This document shows, piece by piece, positions 45,491 through 56,316 of a stretch of DNA of 64,000 bases. Origin of the DNA: Calvatia gigantea (Eukaryota; Basidiomycota; Agaricomycetes; Agaricales; Lycoperdaceae); assembly GCA_025093985.1 (NCBI GenBank), contig JACAAK010000001.1:1736001-1800000 (forward strand), read 5' to 3'. Each line of letters starts with the position of its first letter. Within the stretch, counting starts at the first letter, position 1. The notes under the pieces were generated by a model, which was not told where the DNA came from, searched no databases, and saw only the letters and a program-made list of their open reading frames with translations. The translations under genes were made by a program, and so were the position numbers.

Positions 45491-46650
45491 ATGCCTCCCA
45501 AGACCACTGCCCAACTACAAGCCGAACTCGAGGAGAAACATGAACGTGCCAGACTTCAGCGCGAGCAGGAGGAAGAGGAAGAGCACAGGTTGATTGTGAA
45601 CCTTGCCACTGCTGAAGCCAAAGAAAGAGCAGATAGGTAGAAGCGCGAAGAGGAGGAGAAGAAGAGGTGCGATGAGGAGAGGAAATGGGAGGAGGCGAAG
45701 AAGCATGACGAGCAGAAGAAGCAGCTTGAGGAGGCGGCATGTAAGAAAAGGGAGGAGCAAGAGGAGGAGAATGCAGAGGAATGACGATGTAGGAAGGGAA
45801 AGGCCCAGGAGAAACTGGTAGCAGGTCCCAGCCAATTGAGGAAACGGCCGAGGGTGGAGGATTCGGACAAAGAGGACGATGCACCAGGGTCATTGAATGA
45901 GGAGGAAGAGGAGGTTCAGCTGCAGGTGCGCATTCCCATGGGTGGGGACAACCCCTGCAAGCACTGCATCGACATGGGTATCAGGTGTCAACCCGGACAG
46001 ACCCATTCCAAGTAAGTGCAGCCTCTTCCTGTTGAATATTAAGCTGAGAAGTCCTTAGCCGGGTTACTACCAAATATGCAACTTGCGTCAAGGGCAAGTG
46101 AAAGTATGAGCCACCGGGTGGGAGTGCCAAGGTCTCGAATTCCCATGTTCTCATGTGACATCTCAACTGATTTGCGACCGCACTTGAAGAGAACACCCTA
46201 TGCCTCAACAAAATCATCATTTTATTGCGTCAGCAGAATGCGTGGATGGCACACGAGTCCCAATACCAAGAACATGATACCCGCAATTTGGCCGCGATCT
46301 TGAGGGAGACCATTGCAAATGGAGAGGAGTTCCATGCCCTCAGCCTGGTGGTGAGTCAACAGGATCCTCCGCACACAGGAAGAACTGAATGTCCAGGACA
46401 GATTGCAGAACGACTGCCTGGTGCGGATATCTGACGGCATGTGGATGAGGCAGGTGACATCGACATCAAGGACCAGGGTGAGGGGCTGTCACGACCAGTG
46501 CGAGAAGGGGGTGAGCAGATGGACTTGGATGAGGAAGAGAAGGGAAATAGTAGTAGTGGAGAGGAAGGAAGTGAAGAAAGTGTGGAGGAGAGTGGAGAAA
46601 AAGAAGATGGTGCGGAAGAGGGTGTGGAAGGGGGCCAGCATGAGGATTGA
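45491..46650 (+). pseudogene. antisense accessory gene of the gypsy element: coiled coil and cysteine cluster
   Basis: On the strand opposite to pol, a gene starts MPPKTTAQLQAELEEKHERA at 45491. A long Glu/Lys/Arg coiled coil follows with a TAG and a TGA in frame (near 45640 and 45782), then RKRPRVEDSDKEDDAP and CKHCIDMGIRCQPG. A GTAAGT donor at 46012 leads to an exon containing CVKGKCKYEPPGG, then LRQQNAWMAHESQYQEHDTR and ILRETIANGEEFHAL, a second intron at about 46351-46378, and a very acidic tail (DLDEEEKGNSSSGEEGSEES) ending about 46650. The cysteines suggest a zinc cluster split by an intron, as in nuclear DNA-binding proteins. The 3' part is repeated at 49200-49631. Confidence 0.6.
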
Positions 46651-48943
46651 GGGTGTGCAGGTGAACGCGGCTTTTCTCACTCCTTGTGATTTTGATGTTT
46701 AATAAAGTTGAATGTCCAATAAAAAAAAAGTCTGTCCATGAATAAGAGTGAAAATAAGTCCATTAAGTGTTACAAAGAATGTAAGGGACCAGGCTTAGCA
46801 GGATAAGCTGTATGGAAATCTGCCACAAGTTCAGCTGCATGCTCTAATTCAGTAGCAGACAGCCAAGAAGACTCTTCTTTAGTATCCTCATAACCCAACC
46901 AAATGACCTTGTATAATAACTTGCAGGCATGTCGACGGTCGATCTTCGAGTCAACAATGTGGGCGATTTCATACTCCGGCTCACCTTTGACTTCAACAGG
47001 TAGAGGAGGTGGGTCAGAGCAGCCGTCAAATGGGTTAGGTATGGCAGGTTCAAGTATTGAAATGTGGAATACTAGGTGAATGGCACGCATTGAGTCAGGT
47101 AAGTGTAGAGTATAAGAAATGGAACCAGGTTGAGTGATAATCTCATAAGGACCCAAATACTTTTCCGAGAGTTTCTTCGACGGTCGAGTCATGTGGAAGA
47201 ACTGCACCTTAACGAAGACCTTTTGCCCAACTGTGAAGTTAGGTGTGGGTGTCCAGTAGGCATCAGCGGATGACTGGTACCGTTCTTGAGCTTGCTTGAT
47301 CTTGGATTTGGGTACTGTGTAGAGTTCATCAAGGTCGACAATGAATTGACATGCATGTGTGGACGCCAAGTCGCGTTCCAGATAGACTGTGATATTGGGA
47401 TGATAGCCTTTATTAGCAAAGAATGGGGAGACACCAGTAGTGGCACTAGGAGCGTTGTTATAGGCAAACTCAGCTAGTGGCAGTAACTCAGCCCAGTTGT
47501 CCTGCTGGTAGTTACAGTAGATGTGGAGGTATTGCTCGAAAGTTTGGTTAGTCTGTTCAGTTTGTCCATCGCCCTTAGGGTGATACCCAGAGGTGAAGTG
47601 TAACTTCATATCCAGTGCTTGTCCAAGTGAGCAGAAGAAGTGTGAAACGAATTCAGAGCCGCGATCAGATGTAACATGTTCGGGAACGCCATGTTTCAAG
47701 AATACATGAATGACAAATAGGCGGGCGAGTTCGGCCAAGGTGATGGTGTCATGAGTGGGAATGAACAAAGATTGCTTGGTGAGGCAATCAATGATAACAA
47801 GGATAGTGTCGTAGCTGGAAGATGTGGGAAGTTTCTCAATGAAGTCCATAGAGATAGAGTTCCATGGCCATTCAGGAATGGGGAGCTGCTTGAGGTTTCC
47901 ATAAGGTCAGTGTTATTGTGGCTTAGAGCACATGCAGGTGATGCAGGATTTGCAGAAATCTTTGACTGTCATGCGGATTTCGGGCCAAGTGTAATCACAT
48001 CGGACTAACTCTAGAGTCTTGTTCTGACTGAAGTGTCCAGAAAGGATATGATTGTGCTTGTACTGTAGAACGCGAAGTTGAAGATTGTCAACATTGGGAA
48101 CATAGATCCTGTCGTCAAGGTGGAGAAAACCAGATGAATCTACAGTCCAGTGTCCTTTAAGTTTGGCTAGGTGTTGAGCTGCAGTCAGGTCTTGCGGAAG
48201 AGATGAAAGGATGTCAGAATGCAGCTGATCGAGGTCAATGATCATGGCTGTGCAAAGGGAAGGGGTATAAAGATAAGTAGCGCAGATGGAGGCTGCAAGT
48301 TGTTCATGAGTAAAGACTGGATGGAAGTTGTGAGGATTGACTGTAGCGTAGCCATTATTCCCCCCTTTAGGGTAGACATCCCATTGTCTAGTTAAAGCGT
48401 CGGGCTTCGTACCAAGTTGGCCAGGGCGAAAGCAGATGGTGAGATTGAACTGTGACAAGAATTTGGACCAGCGAGCTTGATAGTGGGTGAGGATTTTAGT
48501 GGTGCAGAAGTATTCCAGATTCTTATGATCAGTGACAACATCAATGGGAAGGGGAGCACCTTCAAGATAATGCTGCCAGATCCTAAAGGCTTCAAAGATA
48601 GCCAGTAGTTCCTTGTCATGTGTGTTGTAGTTCAACTCAGCCGAAGTGAATGTACAGGAATGGAAAGCCATAGGGTGAACTTCACCATCCTCAGTGACAA
48701 TAGAGAGGATGGTGGCTAGTGCGTAGTCAGATGTGTCTGTCTTGACAATGATTTGAGCATCAGGGATCCAGTGGGTCAGGATAGGAGCAGAGGTGAAAGC
48801 GTCCTTCAATGATTGGAAAGCCTCTTGACATTTATCATTGAAGTTCCAAGGAATACCCTTGCAGGTAAGGCGGGTGAGAGGAACTACAATATCAGAGTAG
48901 TTATAAATGAAGCGACGATAGAAATTGGCAAAACCTAAGAAGG
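45963..48943. repeat. 2,981 bp tandem duplication, unit 1
   Basis: Unit 1 begins in the antisense gene at the word ACTG and ends in RT/RNase H. Unit 2 follows directly (48944-51924) and has exactly the same length, so no indel has accumulated; differences are scattered transitions. Confidence 0.93.
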
Positions 48944-48956
48944 ACTGCATCGACAT
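46770..48956 (-). pseudogene. gypsy pol fragment in unit 1 (RT end, RNase H, integrase, chromodomain)
   Basis: Minus-strand frame from 48956 reads LGFANFYRRFIYNYSDIVVP, KTDTSDYALATILS (RNase H Asp), TDHKNLEYF, the integrase zinc finger with HNHILSGHF and CKSCITCMCSKPQ, two stops, then from 47849 MDFIEKLPTSSSYDTILVII, TSDRGSEFVSHFF and KGDGQTEQTNQTFEQY (integrase D, D, E) and a chromodomain YEIAHIVDSKIDRRHACKLL. Missing the catalytic RT part, which lies only in unit 2 and upstream. The break between zinc finger and core is two TGA codons. Confidence 0.92.
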
Positions 48957-51924
48957 GGGTATCAGGTGTCAACCCGGACAGACCCATTCCAAGTAAGTGC
49001 AGCCTCTTCCTGTTGAATATTAAGCTGAGAAGTCCTTAGCCGGGTTACCACCAAATATGCGACTTGCATCAAGGGCAAGTGAAAGTATGAGCCACCGGGT
49101 GGGAGCGCCAAGGTCTCGAATTCCCATGTTCTCGTGTGACATCTCAACTGATTCGTGACCGCACTTGAAGAGAACACCCTATGCCTCAACGAAATCATCA
49201 TTTTATTGCGTCAGCAGAATGCGTGGATGGCACATGAGTCCCAATACCAAGAACATGATACCCGCAATTTGGCCGTGATCTTGAGGGAGACCATTGCAAA
49301 TGGAGAGGAGTTCCATGCCCTCAGCCTGGTGGTGAGTCAACAAGATCCTCCACACACAGGAAGGACTGAATGTCCAGGACAGATTGCAGAACGACTGTCT
49401 GGTGCGGATATCTGACGGCATGTGGATGAGGCAGGTGACATTGACATCAAGGACCAGGGTGAGGGGCTGTCATGACCAGTGCGAGAAGGGGGTGAGCAGA
49501 TAGACTTGGATGAGGAAGAGAAGGGAAATGGTAGTAGTGGAGAGGAAGGAAGTGAAGAAAGTGCAGAGGAGAGTGGAGAAAAAGAAGATGGTGTGGAAGA
49601 GGGTGTGGAAGGGGGCCAGCATGAGGATTGAGGGTGTGCAGGTGAATGCAGCTTTCCTCACTCCTTGTGATTTTGATGTTTAATAAAGTTGAATGTCCAA
49701 TAAAAAAAAAGTCTGTCCATGAATAAGAGTGAAAATAAGTCCATTAAGTGTTACAAAGAATGTAAGGGACCAGGCTTAGCAGGATAAGCTGTATGGAAAT
49801 CTGCCACAAGTTCAGCTGCATGCTCTAATTCAGTAGCAGGCAGCCAAGAAAACTCTTCTTTAGTATCCTCATAACCCAACCAAATGACCTTGTATAATAA
49901 CTTGCAGGCATGTCGACAGTCAATCTTCGAGTCAACAATGTGGGCGATTTCATACTCCAGCTCGCCTTCGACTTCAACGGGTAGAGGAGGTGGGTCAGAG
50001 CGGCTGTCAAATGGGTTAGGTATGGCAGGTTCAAGCATTGAAACGTGGAATACTAGGTGAACGGCACGCATTGAGTCAGGTAAGTGTAGAGTATAAGAAA
50101 CGGAACCAGGTTGAGTGATAATCTCATAAGGACCCAAATACTTTTCTGAGAGTTTCTTTGATGGTCGAGTCATGTGGAAGAACTGCACCTTAACGAAGAC
50201 CTTTTGCCCAACTGTGAAGTTAGGTGTGGGTGTCCAGCAGACATCAGTGGATGACTGGTACTATTCTTGAGCTTGCTTGATCTTGGATTTGAGTACTGTG
50301 TGGAGTTCATCGAGGTTGACAATGAATTGACATGCATGTGCGGACGCCAAGTCGTGTTCCAGGTAGACTGTAATATTGGGATGATAGCCTTTATTAGCAA
50401 AGAATGGGGAGACACCAGTAGTGGCACTAGGAGCGTTGTTATAGGCAAACTCAGCTAGTGGCAGTAACTCAGCCCAGTTGTCCTACTGGTAGTTACAGTA
50501 GATGCGGAGGTATTGCTCGAAAGTTTGGTTAGTCTGTTCAGTTTGTCCATCGCCCTTAGGGTGATACCCAGAGGTGAAGTGTAACTTCATGTCCAGTGCT
50601 TGTCCAAGTGAGCAGAAGAAGTGTGAAATGAATTCGGAGCCGCAATCGGATGTAACATGTTTGGGAACACCATGTTTCGAGAATACATGAATAACAAATA
50701 GGCGGGTGAGTTCGGCCAAGGTGATGGTGTCATGAGTGGGAATGAACAAAGATTGCTTGGTGAGGCAATCAACGATAACAAGGATAGTGTCGTAGCTGGA
50801 AGATGTGGGAAGTTTCTCGATGAAGTCCATAGAGATAGAGTTCCATGGCCATTCAGGAATGGGGAGCTGCTTGAGGTTTCCATAAGGTCAGTGTCATTGT
50901 GGCTTAGAGCGCATACAGGTGATGCAGGATTTGCAGAAATCTTTGACTGTCGTGCAGATTTCGGGCCAAGTGTAATCACGTCGGACTAACTCCAGAGTCT
51001 TGTTCTGACTGAAGTGTCCAGAAAGGATATGATTGTGCTTGTACTGTAGAACGCGAAGTTGAAGATTGTCAATATTGGGAACATAGATCCTGTCATCAAG
51101 GCAGAGAAAACCAGATGAATCTACAGTCCAGTGTCCTTCAGGTTTGGCTAGGTGTTGAGCTGCAGTCAGGTCTTGCAGAAGAGATGAAAGGATGTCAGAA
51201 TGCAGCTGATTGAGGTCAATGATCATGGCTGTGCGAAGGGAAGGGGTATAAAGATAAGTAGCGCAGATGGAGGCTGCAAGTTGTTCATGAGTAAAGACTG
51301 GATGGAAGTTGTGAGGATTGACCGTAGCGTAGCCATTATTCCCCCCTTTAGGGTAGACATCCCATTGTCTAGTTAAAGTGTTGGGCTTCGTACCAAGTCG
51401 GCCAGGGCGAAAGCAGATGGTGAGATTGAACTGTGACAAGAATTTGGACCAGCGAGCTTGATGGTGGGTGAGAATTTTAGTGGTGCAGAAGTATTCCAGA
51501 TTCTTATGATCAGTGACAACATTAATGGGAAGAGAAGCACCTTCAAGATAATGCCGCCAGATCCTAAAGGCTTCAAAGATAGCCAGTAGTTCCTTGTCAT
51601 GTGTGTCATAGTTCAACTTGGCTGAAGTGAATGTGCAGGAATGGAAAGCCATGGGGTGAACTTCACCATCCTCAGTGACAATAGAGAGGATGGCGGCTAG
51701 TGCATAGTCAGATGTGTCTGTCTTGATGATGATTTGAGCATCAGGGATCCAGTGGGTCAGGATAGGAGCAGAGGTAAAAGCGTCCTTCAATGATTGGAAA
51801 GCCTCTTGACATTTATCATTGAAGTTCCAAGGAATACCCTTGCGGGTAAGGCGGGTGAGAGGAACTACAATGTCAGAGTAGTTATAAATGAAGTGACAAT
51901 AGAAATTGGCAAAACCTAAGAAGA
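48944..51924. repeat. 2,981 bp tandem duplication, unit 2
   Basis: Same content as unit 1. At 48944 the RT sequence is fused to the antisense gene at ACTG; the original RT sequence continues only at 51925. This four-base microhomology marks the duplication junction. Confidence 0.93.
49200..49631 (+). pseudogene. 3' part of the antisense accessory gene, duplicated copy
   Basis: Repeats the LRQQNAWMAHESQYQEHDTR exon and the acidic tail of the copy at 45491-46650 without its coiled-coil start, because the duplication began inside the gene. Confidence 0.6.
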
Positions 51925-53240
51925 ACTGTATGTCCTTGATCTTCTTCAGTTCTGGCCAGTCCTGGATAATCTTGACCTTGTCTTCAGACATCTTGAGACC
52001 ATCAGGGGAAAGAATGTAACCAAGATATTCAACCGTGTCAGACTCGAATTCACACTTATCTGCGTAGGCATAGAGACCGTTCTGCCTAAGCCGCTTAAGA
52101 ACCTCATGGACTTGCTTGCAGTGTACGCTGATGTCGTCAGAATAGATGAGTATGTCATCAAGATAGACCATAACGCAGACATCTAAGAGATCTTTGAAGA
52201 TGTCGTTCATGAACCGCTGGAAGGCAGCAGGTGCATTGGTAAGGCTGAAAGGCATAATGAGCCACTCAAACAATCCGTAGCAGGTTCGGAAGGCCGTTTT
52301 CCATTCATCACCTTCTGTGATGCAGACAAGGTGATAAGCATGGCATAGGTCAATCTTGGTATAGATGTGGGCTTTGCGGGGTGAATCGAGTAGGTCGGAT
52401 ATGAGAGGAAGGGAGTAGTGATCCTTCTTGGTAATGCGGTTGAGACCTTGGAAGTCGACGCACAAATGGAGCAAGCCATCCTTTTTCTTGACAAAGAGGA
52501 CAGAGGCTCCATGAGAAGAGTTGGAGGGACGGATGAATCCGATAGCAAGGTTTTCATCAATGAATTTGCATAGAGCCTCTAGTTCAACCTGAGATAGGGA
52601 ATAGATTGTTGAGAGAACGAGTAGACATCCCAATATAAGTTCACACTACCTAAGCGTGTAGGCGTCAGCGGTGGAGGGTAGTCGTATTCATCCGGGAGAC
52701 GGTCCAATAGGAGAGGCGCATGGTAGCGGACATAGTCCTGCTTATACCACCGTACTCAGAGAGTCTTGAAAAGAAGGGAAGCGATGCTTAGTGAAGCTAG
52801 CGTAGAGGTGAGAAGACATATAGTCTTACACCAAAGGGCGTAGCTCAAAAGCCTTACATACTACAATGCTACATAGGGTATATATACTAATATCCCTGGT
52901 CTGTGCACTCTAAACCCTTATACGGGTGAGGTCTAACTACCAGTAGCATAAGTGGAGCATACTGTGTACGACGCATGTACTAGAAGATTCCATGCAGAGG
53001 GTATAACTGACTACCAGAAGGGCGGTACAACTACTGCGTACGTAGTCCGTGATGGTCCGTTATTATTGACCCTCTGAAGGTGAAATACTCGAACCCTGTT
53101 TCAGCTATAAATAGACTGAACCAACGTAGTGGTACGGAGCGAGATTCAACATAGATGGTACCAACTGGTGGTTGGCCACCTTCTTTGAGATTGATCTGGA
53201 GGTCGTACAGCCAATGCGGGGCAAGCTTGTCAGCCTTCAT
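49751..53240 (-). pseudogene. gypsy pol (RT, RNase H, integrase, chromodomain), interrupted
   Basis: From 53240: WLYDLQINLKEGGQPPVGTI, then a solo LTR insertion (52607-53151), then YSLSQVELEALCKFIDENLA and the RT core: KKKDGLLHLCVDFQGLN, TKIDLCHAYHLVCI, LTNAPAAFQRFMND and the active site VYLDDILIYSDD. RNase H shows KTDTSDYALAAILS. The integrase zinc finger ends CITCMRSKPQ and is followed by two TGA codons before the catalytic core (50830 on), where the second Asp motif reads TSDCGSEF. The chromodomain ends near 49751. Another stop interrupts after RIYCNYQ. Confidence 0.93.
52607..53151. repeat. solo LTR of the noncoding-element family
   Basis: 545 bp from TGTTGAG to TTCAACA, clearly related to the 543 bp LTRs at 23286 and 29466 but with many substitutions and small indels. 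Target duplication TAGAT on both sides (52602-52606 and 53152-53156). It splits the RT gene of the gypsy element. Confidence 0.94.
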
Positions 53241-53704
53241 TTTACTGAAGATGTCAGCAAAATTGCAGTACTCTTCTGGGATATGGGACCAGTCATCCTA
53301 AGGCTCCTCAACAGAGGCGGAGGAAGCTGTTATAGATGGGTCATTGAGATTGAGGCTATACTAAACTGAACCAGGGAGGCGAGGCACAGAGGAAGGCGGT
53401 GGCGTTAACCAGTGAGACGTGTGGATGAGCTGCGTCAACTGTGCCCATAACAGAAGTAGCAGAAGAAGCAGATGGTGACGACTGTGAGGTGACAGATGGG
53501 GCAGCTAAGTGGACACTGCAGAGGATGCAGGTACAACTGGAATGGACGCACTGCGAGCAGAAGTGGCAGGAAGTTCAGGCTGAAGCAGTCGGAAAGTGAT
53601 ATGGCCCAGAACCCAGTCAATCAACAGATTGTAGTAGGTGAGCTAGTTATATCCAAGAACCACAGAGCAAGAAGAGTCAAGCCGGATGACGTAAAAGTCC
53701 AGAG

Positions 53705-54061
53705 TCATACTGTAGATTCACCACAGTCAAAGGTAACAGGAAACTTCACTAGTTCAGTAATGTATGCATTAGATGAGCCATCAAAGAGACAAAGTTCAAT
53801 AGGAGAAATGGGCGTGGTTGGAAGATCATATGAATGTACAAAGTCAGAGTCCACGAAGCAATGGGTAGACCCACTATCAACAAGAGCCTTGAAGCAGATG
53901 AGATCGGATGAAGCGGATGAAGAAACAGAAGGGGAAGTGAGATAGAGCTGCAGAGAATTTGGGTTAGAAAGAGTGGAAGTGTTGAGTCGAAAACACTCTG
54001 TGGCACAGGTGAGTTCAATGTAGTCCTCAGCCTGTGCAAAGTCCTGAGGACTGCCACTCAT
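53705..54061 (-). pseudogene. gypsy aspartic protease segment
   Basis: The minus frame contains CFKALVDSGSTHCFVDSDFV, the retroviral-type Asp-Ser-Gly active site, followed by LCLFDGSSNAYITELVKFPV. The linker between it and RT (53241-53704) is frame-shifted or stopped, so protease and RT are no longer continuous. Confidence 0.85.
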
Positions 54062-55637
54062 TTTTCCAAGCTCTTTTCAGAGCTCTCCCCAACCACTTCG
54101 GCCTTGTGGACAACAGCCTTTGCAGTCAAAGCAGCTTTCTTCCTACACTCGCTAACCTTGTGGCCAGCGTTGCCACAGAACAGGCAGAGGTTGTTGTCGA
54201 GGTGGCGCTTGCATTCTTCAGTAGTCAGCCTGCCATCCTTGCCAAGTTTGTTGGATAAGTTGGGTTTAGCGGGGGAGGACGATTTGGTGGGTGTGGAGGA
54301 GGATGGGGTAGTGTTGGCAGGTTTGTTCGAGGTGTTGCCCTTGCTGCTGCTGTGGTTGGGTTTGTTGCTGTTGCTGTTGTTGTTGTTGCTGTTGCTGTTG
54401 TTACTGTTGTTGTTGTTGCTGCTGGCCTTGTTCGAGGAAGGTCTAAGGTTGTTACCTGACTTCCTGTTGAGAGAAGCAGACGCCAATTTGGCCGCTTCCT
54501 TTGCATGGGTCTTCTTGCGTTGACATTCCCAATAGTGACTATTGAGGATGATGGCTGCTTCACGTATTTCGTTGAATGAGGTGGGCTTGCCATTGGGGCG
54601 AAAAGATAGGGCATCTTGGAGATGATCAGGGAGGCCTTTGTAGTAGCAGTAGCAGAGGACGTCATCACCCCATCGAAGTCAGGATGAGAGCCGCATGAAT
54701 TCAACGTTATAGGTGGTGATCTTCTCACCATGCTTCATCTTCAGATTCTCCAGGAGTTTGGCCAATTCGCCCTTCAGGTCGGCTACACCAAAGTTGGTCT
54801 TGATCTCAGTGGTGAACTCATCCCAGTCGGTGGACCAGGCATGGGATATGCCTTGAGTCTCTTCCTGGTCAATGCCAGTTTCAAACCAGTGAAGAGCGAC
54901 ATCAGTGAGGAAGGTGAGGGCAAAGTTGACCTTGGTGGTATCAGATGTGAATTGTGTAGGGTTGGTGTGGAAGTAAAGTCAACATTGGAAAAGGAAGCGA
55001 GGAAGGTCATCGGGGTTGGCACTGCTGAATGGTTCGGGTTTGTGGGCCTTAGTACGGGGAGGTCGAGGAGGCTGGGGTGGCTGAGAGCGGGCACAATCGT
55101 CTATGGTATTAGCGAGGGATCTAATAGTGCGGGCCAGGGGGTGATCAAGTCCCCGACAGCCACGTGGCTCACTAGTGCTTGTTTCATCATCACTATTGTC
55201 ATCATCGTCTGATAGGTTCCTTGGGTTCGTCATTGTCCTCCAGGCCCATTGCCTCCACCATTATTGGGATTGGGGTAAGGGTAATCGGCATATTCTAGAC
55301 CATCGTTCTGGTCATCGCCATAGTTGTCTTCATCATTAATACCATAGTCACCACCGCCCAGGTAGCCAGGATCTCCAGGTGGGACTGTGCCACCTACACT
55401 GTTTCCACTACTCAGGCCCCAAGGTGGGCCAGAGCTATGTTCAGGAAGTTCCTCCCAGATCGGCTCTGTGAAGGGGTTAGGGGAGTTTTGCGGGAAGTCA
55501 CCTGGAACAGATAGGTGAGACCGTTTTGATCTCTGAGTTCTGGGGGTGGATTGGGTTGATGAAGGGGTTTGTTTGGAATTGTTGCAAAGGGACCAACAAA
55601 TGGTTGCGCCAGTCTTAGTTCTGACAAATGTAGCCAT
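54058..55637 (-). pseudogene. gypsy gag with zinc knuckle and Asn/Ser-rich tract
   Basis: An upstream ORF (55637-55230, MATFVRTKTGATICWSL, acidic and Gly/Asn-rich) ends in TGA overlapping the next ATG as ATGA. The following frame (from 55233, MTNPRNLSDDDDNSDDE) reads through a TGA after FLFQC into NFALTFLTDVALHWFETGI (capsid-like) and ELANSLENLKMKHGEKITTY, and, after a second break, a tail with a long Asn/Ser run (54350-54430) and the CCHC knuckle CLFCGNAGHKVSEC near 54150. The Asn run is encoded by CAA/AAC-type microsatellite DNA. Confidence 0.85.
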
Positions 55638-55687
55638 AGTAAGTGAAGGAATAGAAATCGACAGCAGGAGTTGGGAGTCTGAAATAC

Positions 55688-56311
55688 TGTTAAGCGCAGG
55701 TCACATGGGTGAGACAACCGGAGTCTAGACACCTGGGAATGATGCGTGGATGCGGATGAAGATGGATGAAGTGGGCGAACTCAGGAGGACCATGGCTTCA
55801 ATGTATGTGTTGCGCCCTCCTGCCAACGAGTGGTCCTAACTTCAGAATAAGGGACGAGGACAGAGTCAGAGGCAGGAGACAGAGACAGAGACAGAGGTAG
55901 AATAGGAGTAGTGTGTCGCTAAGTAGATTTCAGACTGAGGATTACAGGCGAAGTAGCTATGGTTTATATACGTGAGGAAGTGTGGTTCTACAAAAGGAAA
56001 CTACTATGACTTCAGGTGCAGGCCAGGTATGGCTGCTAGATAAAAACACTGGGAATGCAACTAGCTAAAAGGAATAAGGTGAAATAGGAATGATATGAAT
56101 GGTAAAAGGGATTGCAAGGGAAACAGGAGTAGGTATGACGACTGGAGAAATGTACAAGGAGGATAATCGGAAATTAACATCAGACATAATAGTAAGAATG
56201 GAGAGCAGAGGAGATGGGGGAGAGCGGGTGAGAGCGAATGGTAAATAAAATATAAAGTATAGTCCAAGTAAGAGCGGGTGAAGCAGGTGAGCATGTGTAT
56301 GGGTTGTGACA
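55688..56311 (-). repeat. 5' LTR of the gypsy element
   Basis: 624 bp, closely similar to 44731-45353. Right-hand TCCAT duplication follows at 56312-56316. Confidence 0.92.
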
Positions 56312-56316
56312 TCCAT

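Larger units (their letters stand above)
44731..56311 (-). mobile_element. Ty3/gypsy chromodomain element, 11.6 kb, degenerate
   Basis: LTRs of about 623 bp at 44731-45353 and 55688-56311 begin TGTTAAGC and end GTTGTGACA (GTTGTGATA at the left). The target duplication TCCAT is present on both sides (44726-44730 and 56312-56316). On the minus strand the order is gag, protease, RT, RNase H, integrase, chromodomain, then a polypurine tract, so the element points left. It is enlarged by a 2,981 bp tandem duplication and by a solo LTR inserted in RT. A separate zinc-cluster gene lies in opposite orientation near the 3' LTR. All main ORFs have stops. Confidence 0.95.

Noticed and set aside
45489..45893. 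Leu/Ser-rich minus-strand ORFs opposite the coiled coil
   Set aside because: Expected mirror of a Glu/Lys-rich coding strand; the plus-strand frame has the protein-like pattern.
54104..54523. Leu-rich plus-strand ORF
   Set aside because: Produced by the antisense of the Asn/Ser microsatellite in gag.
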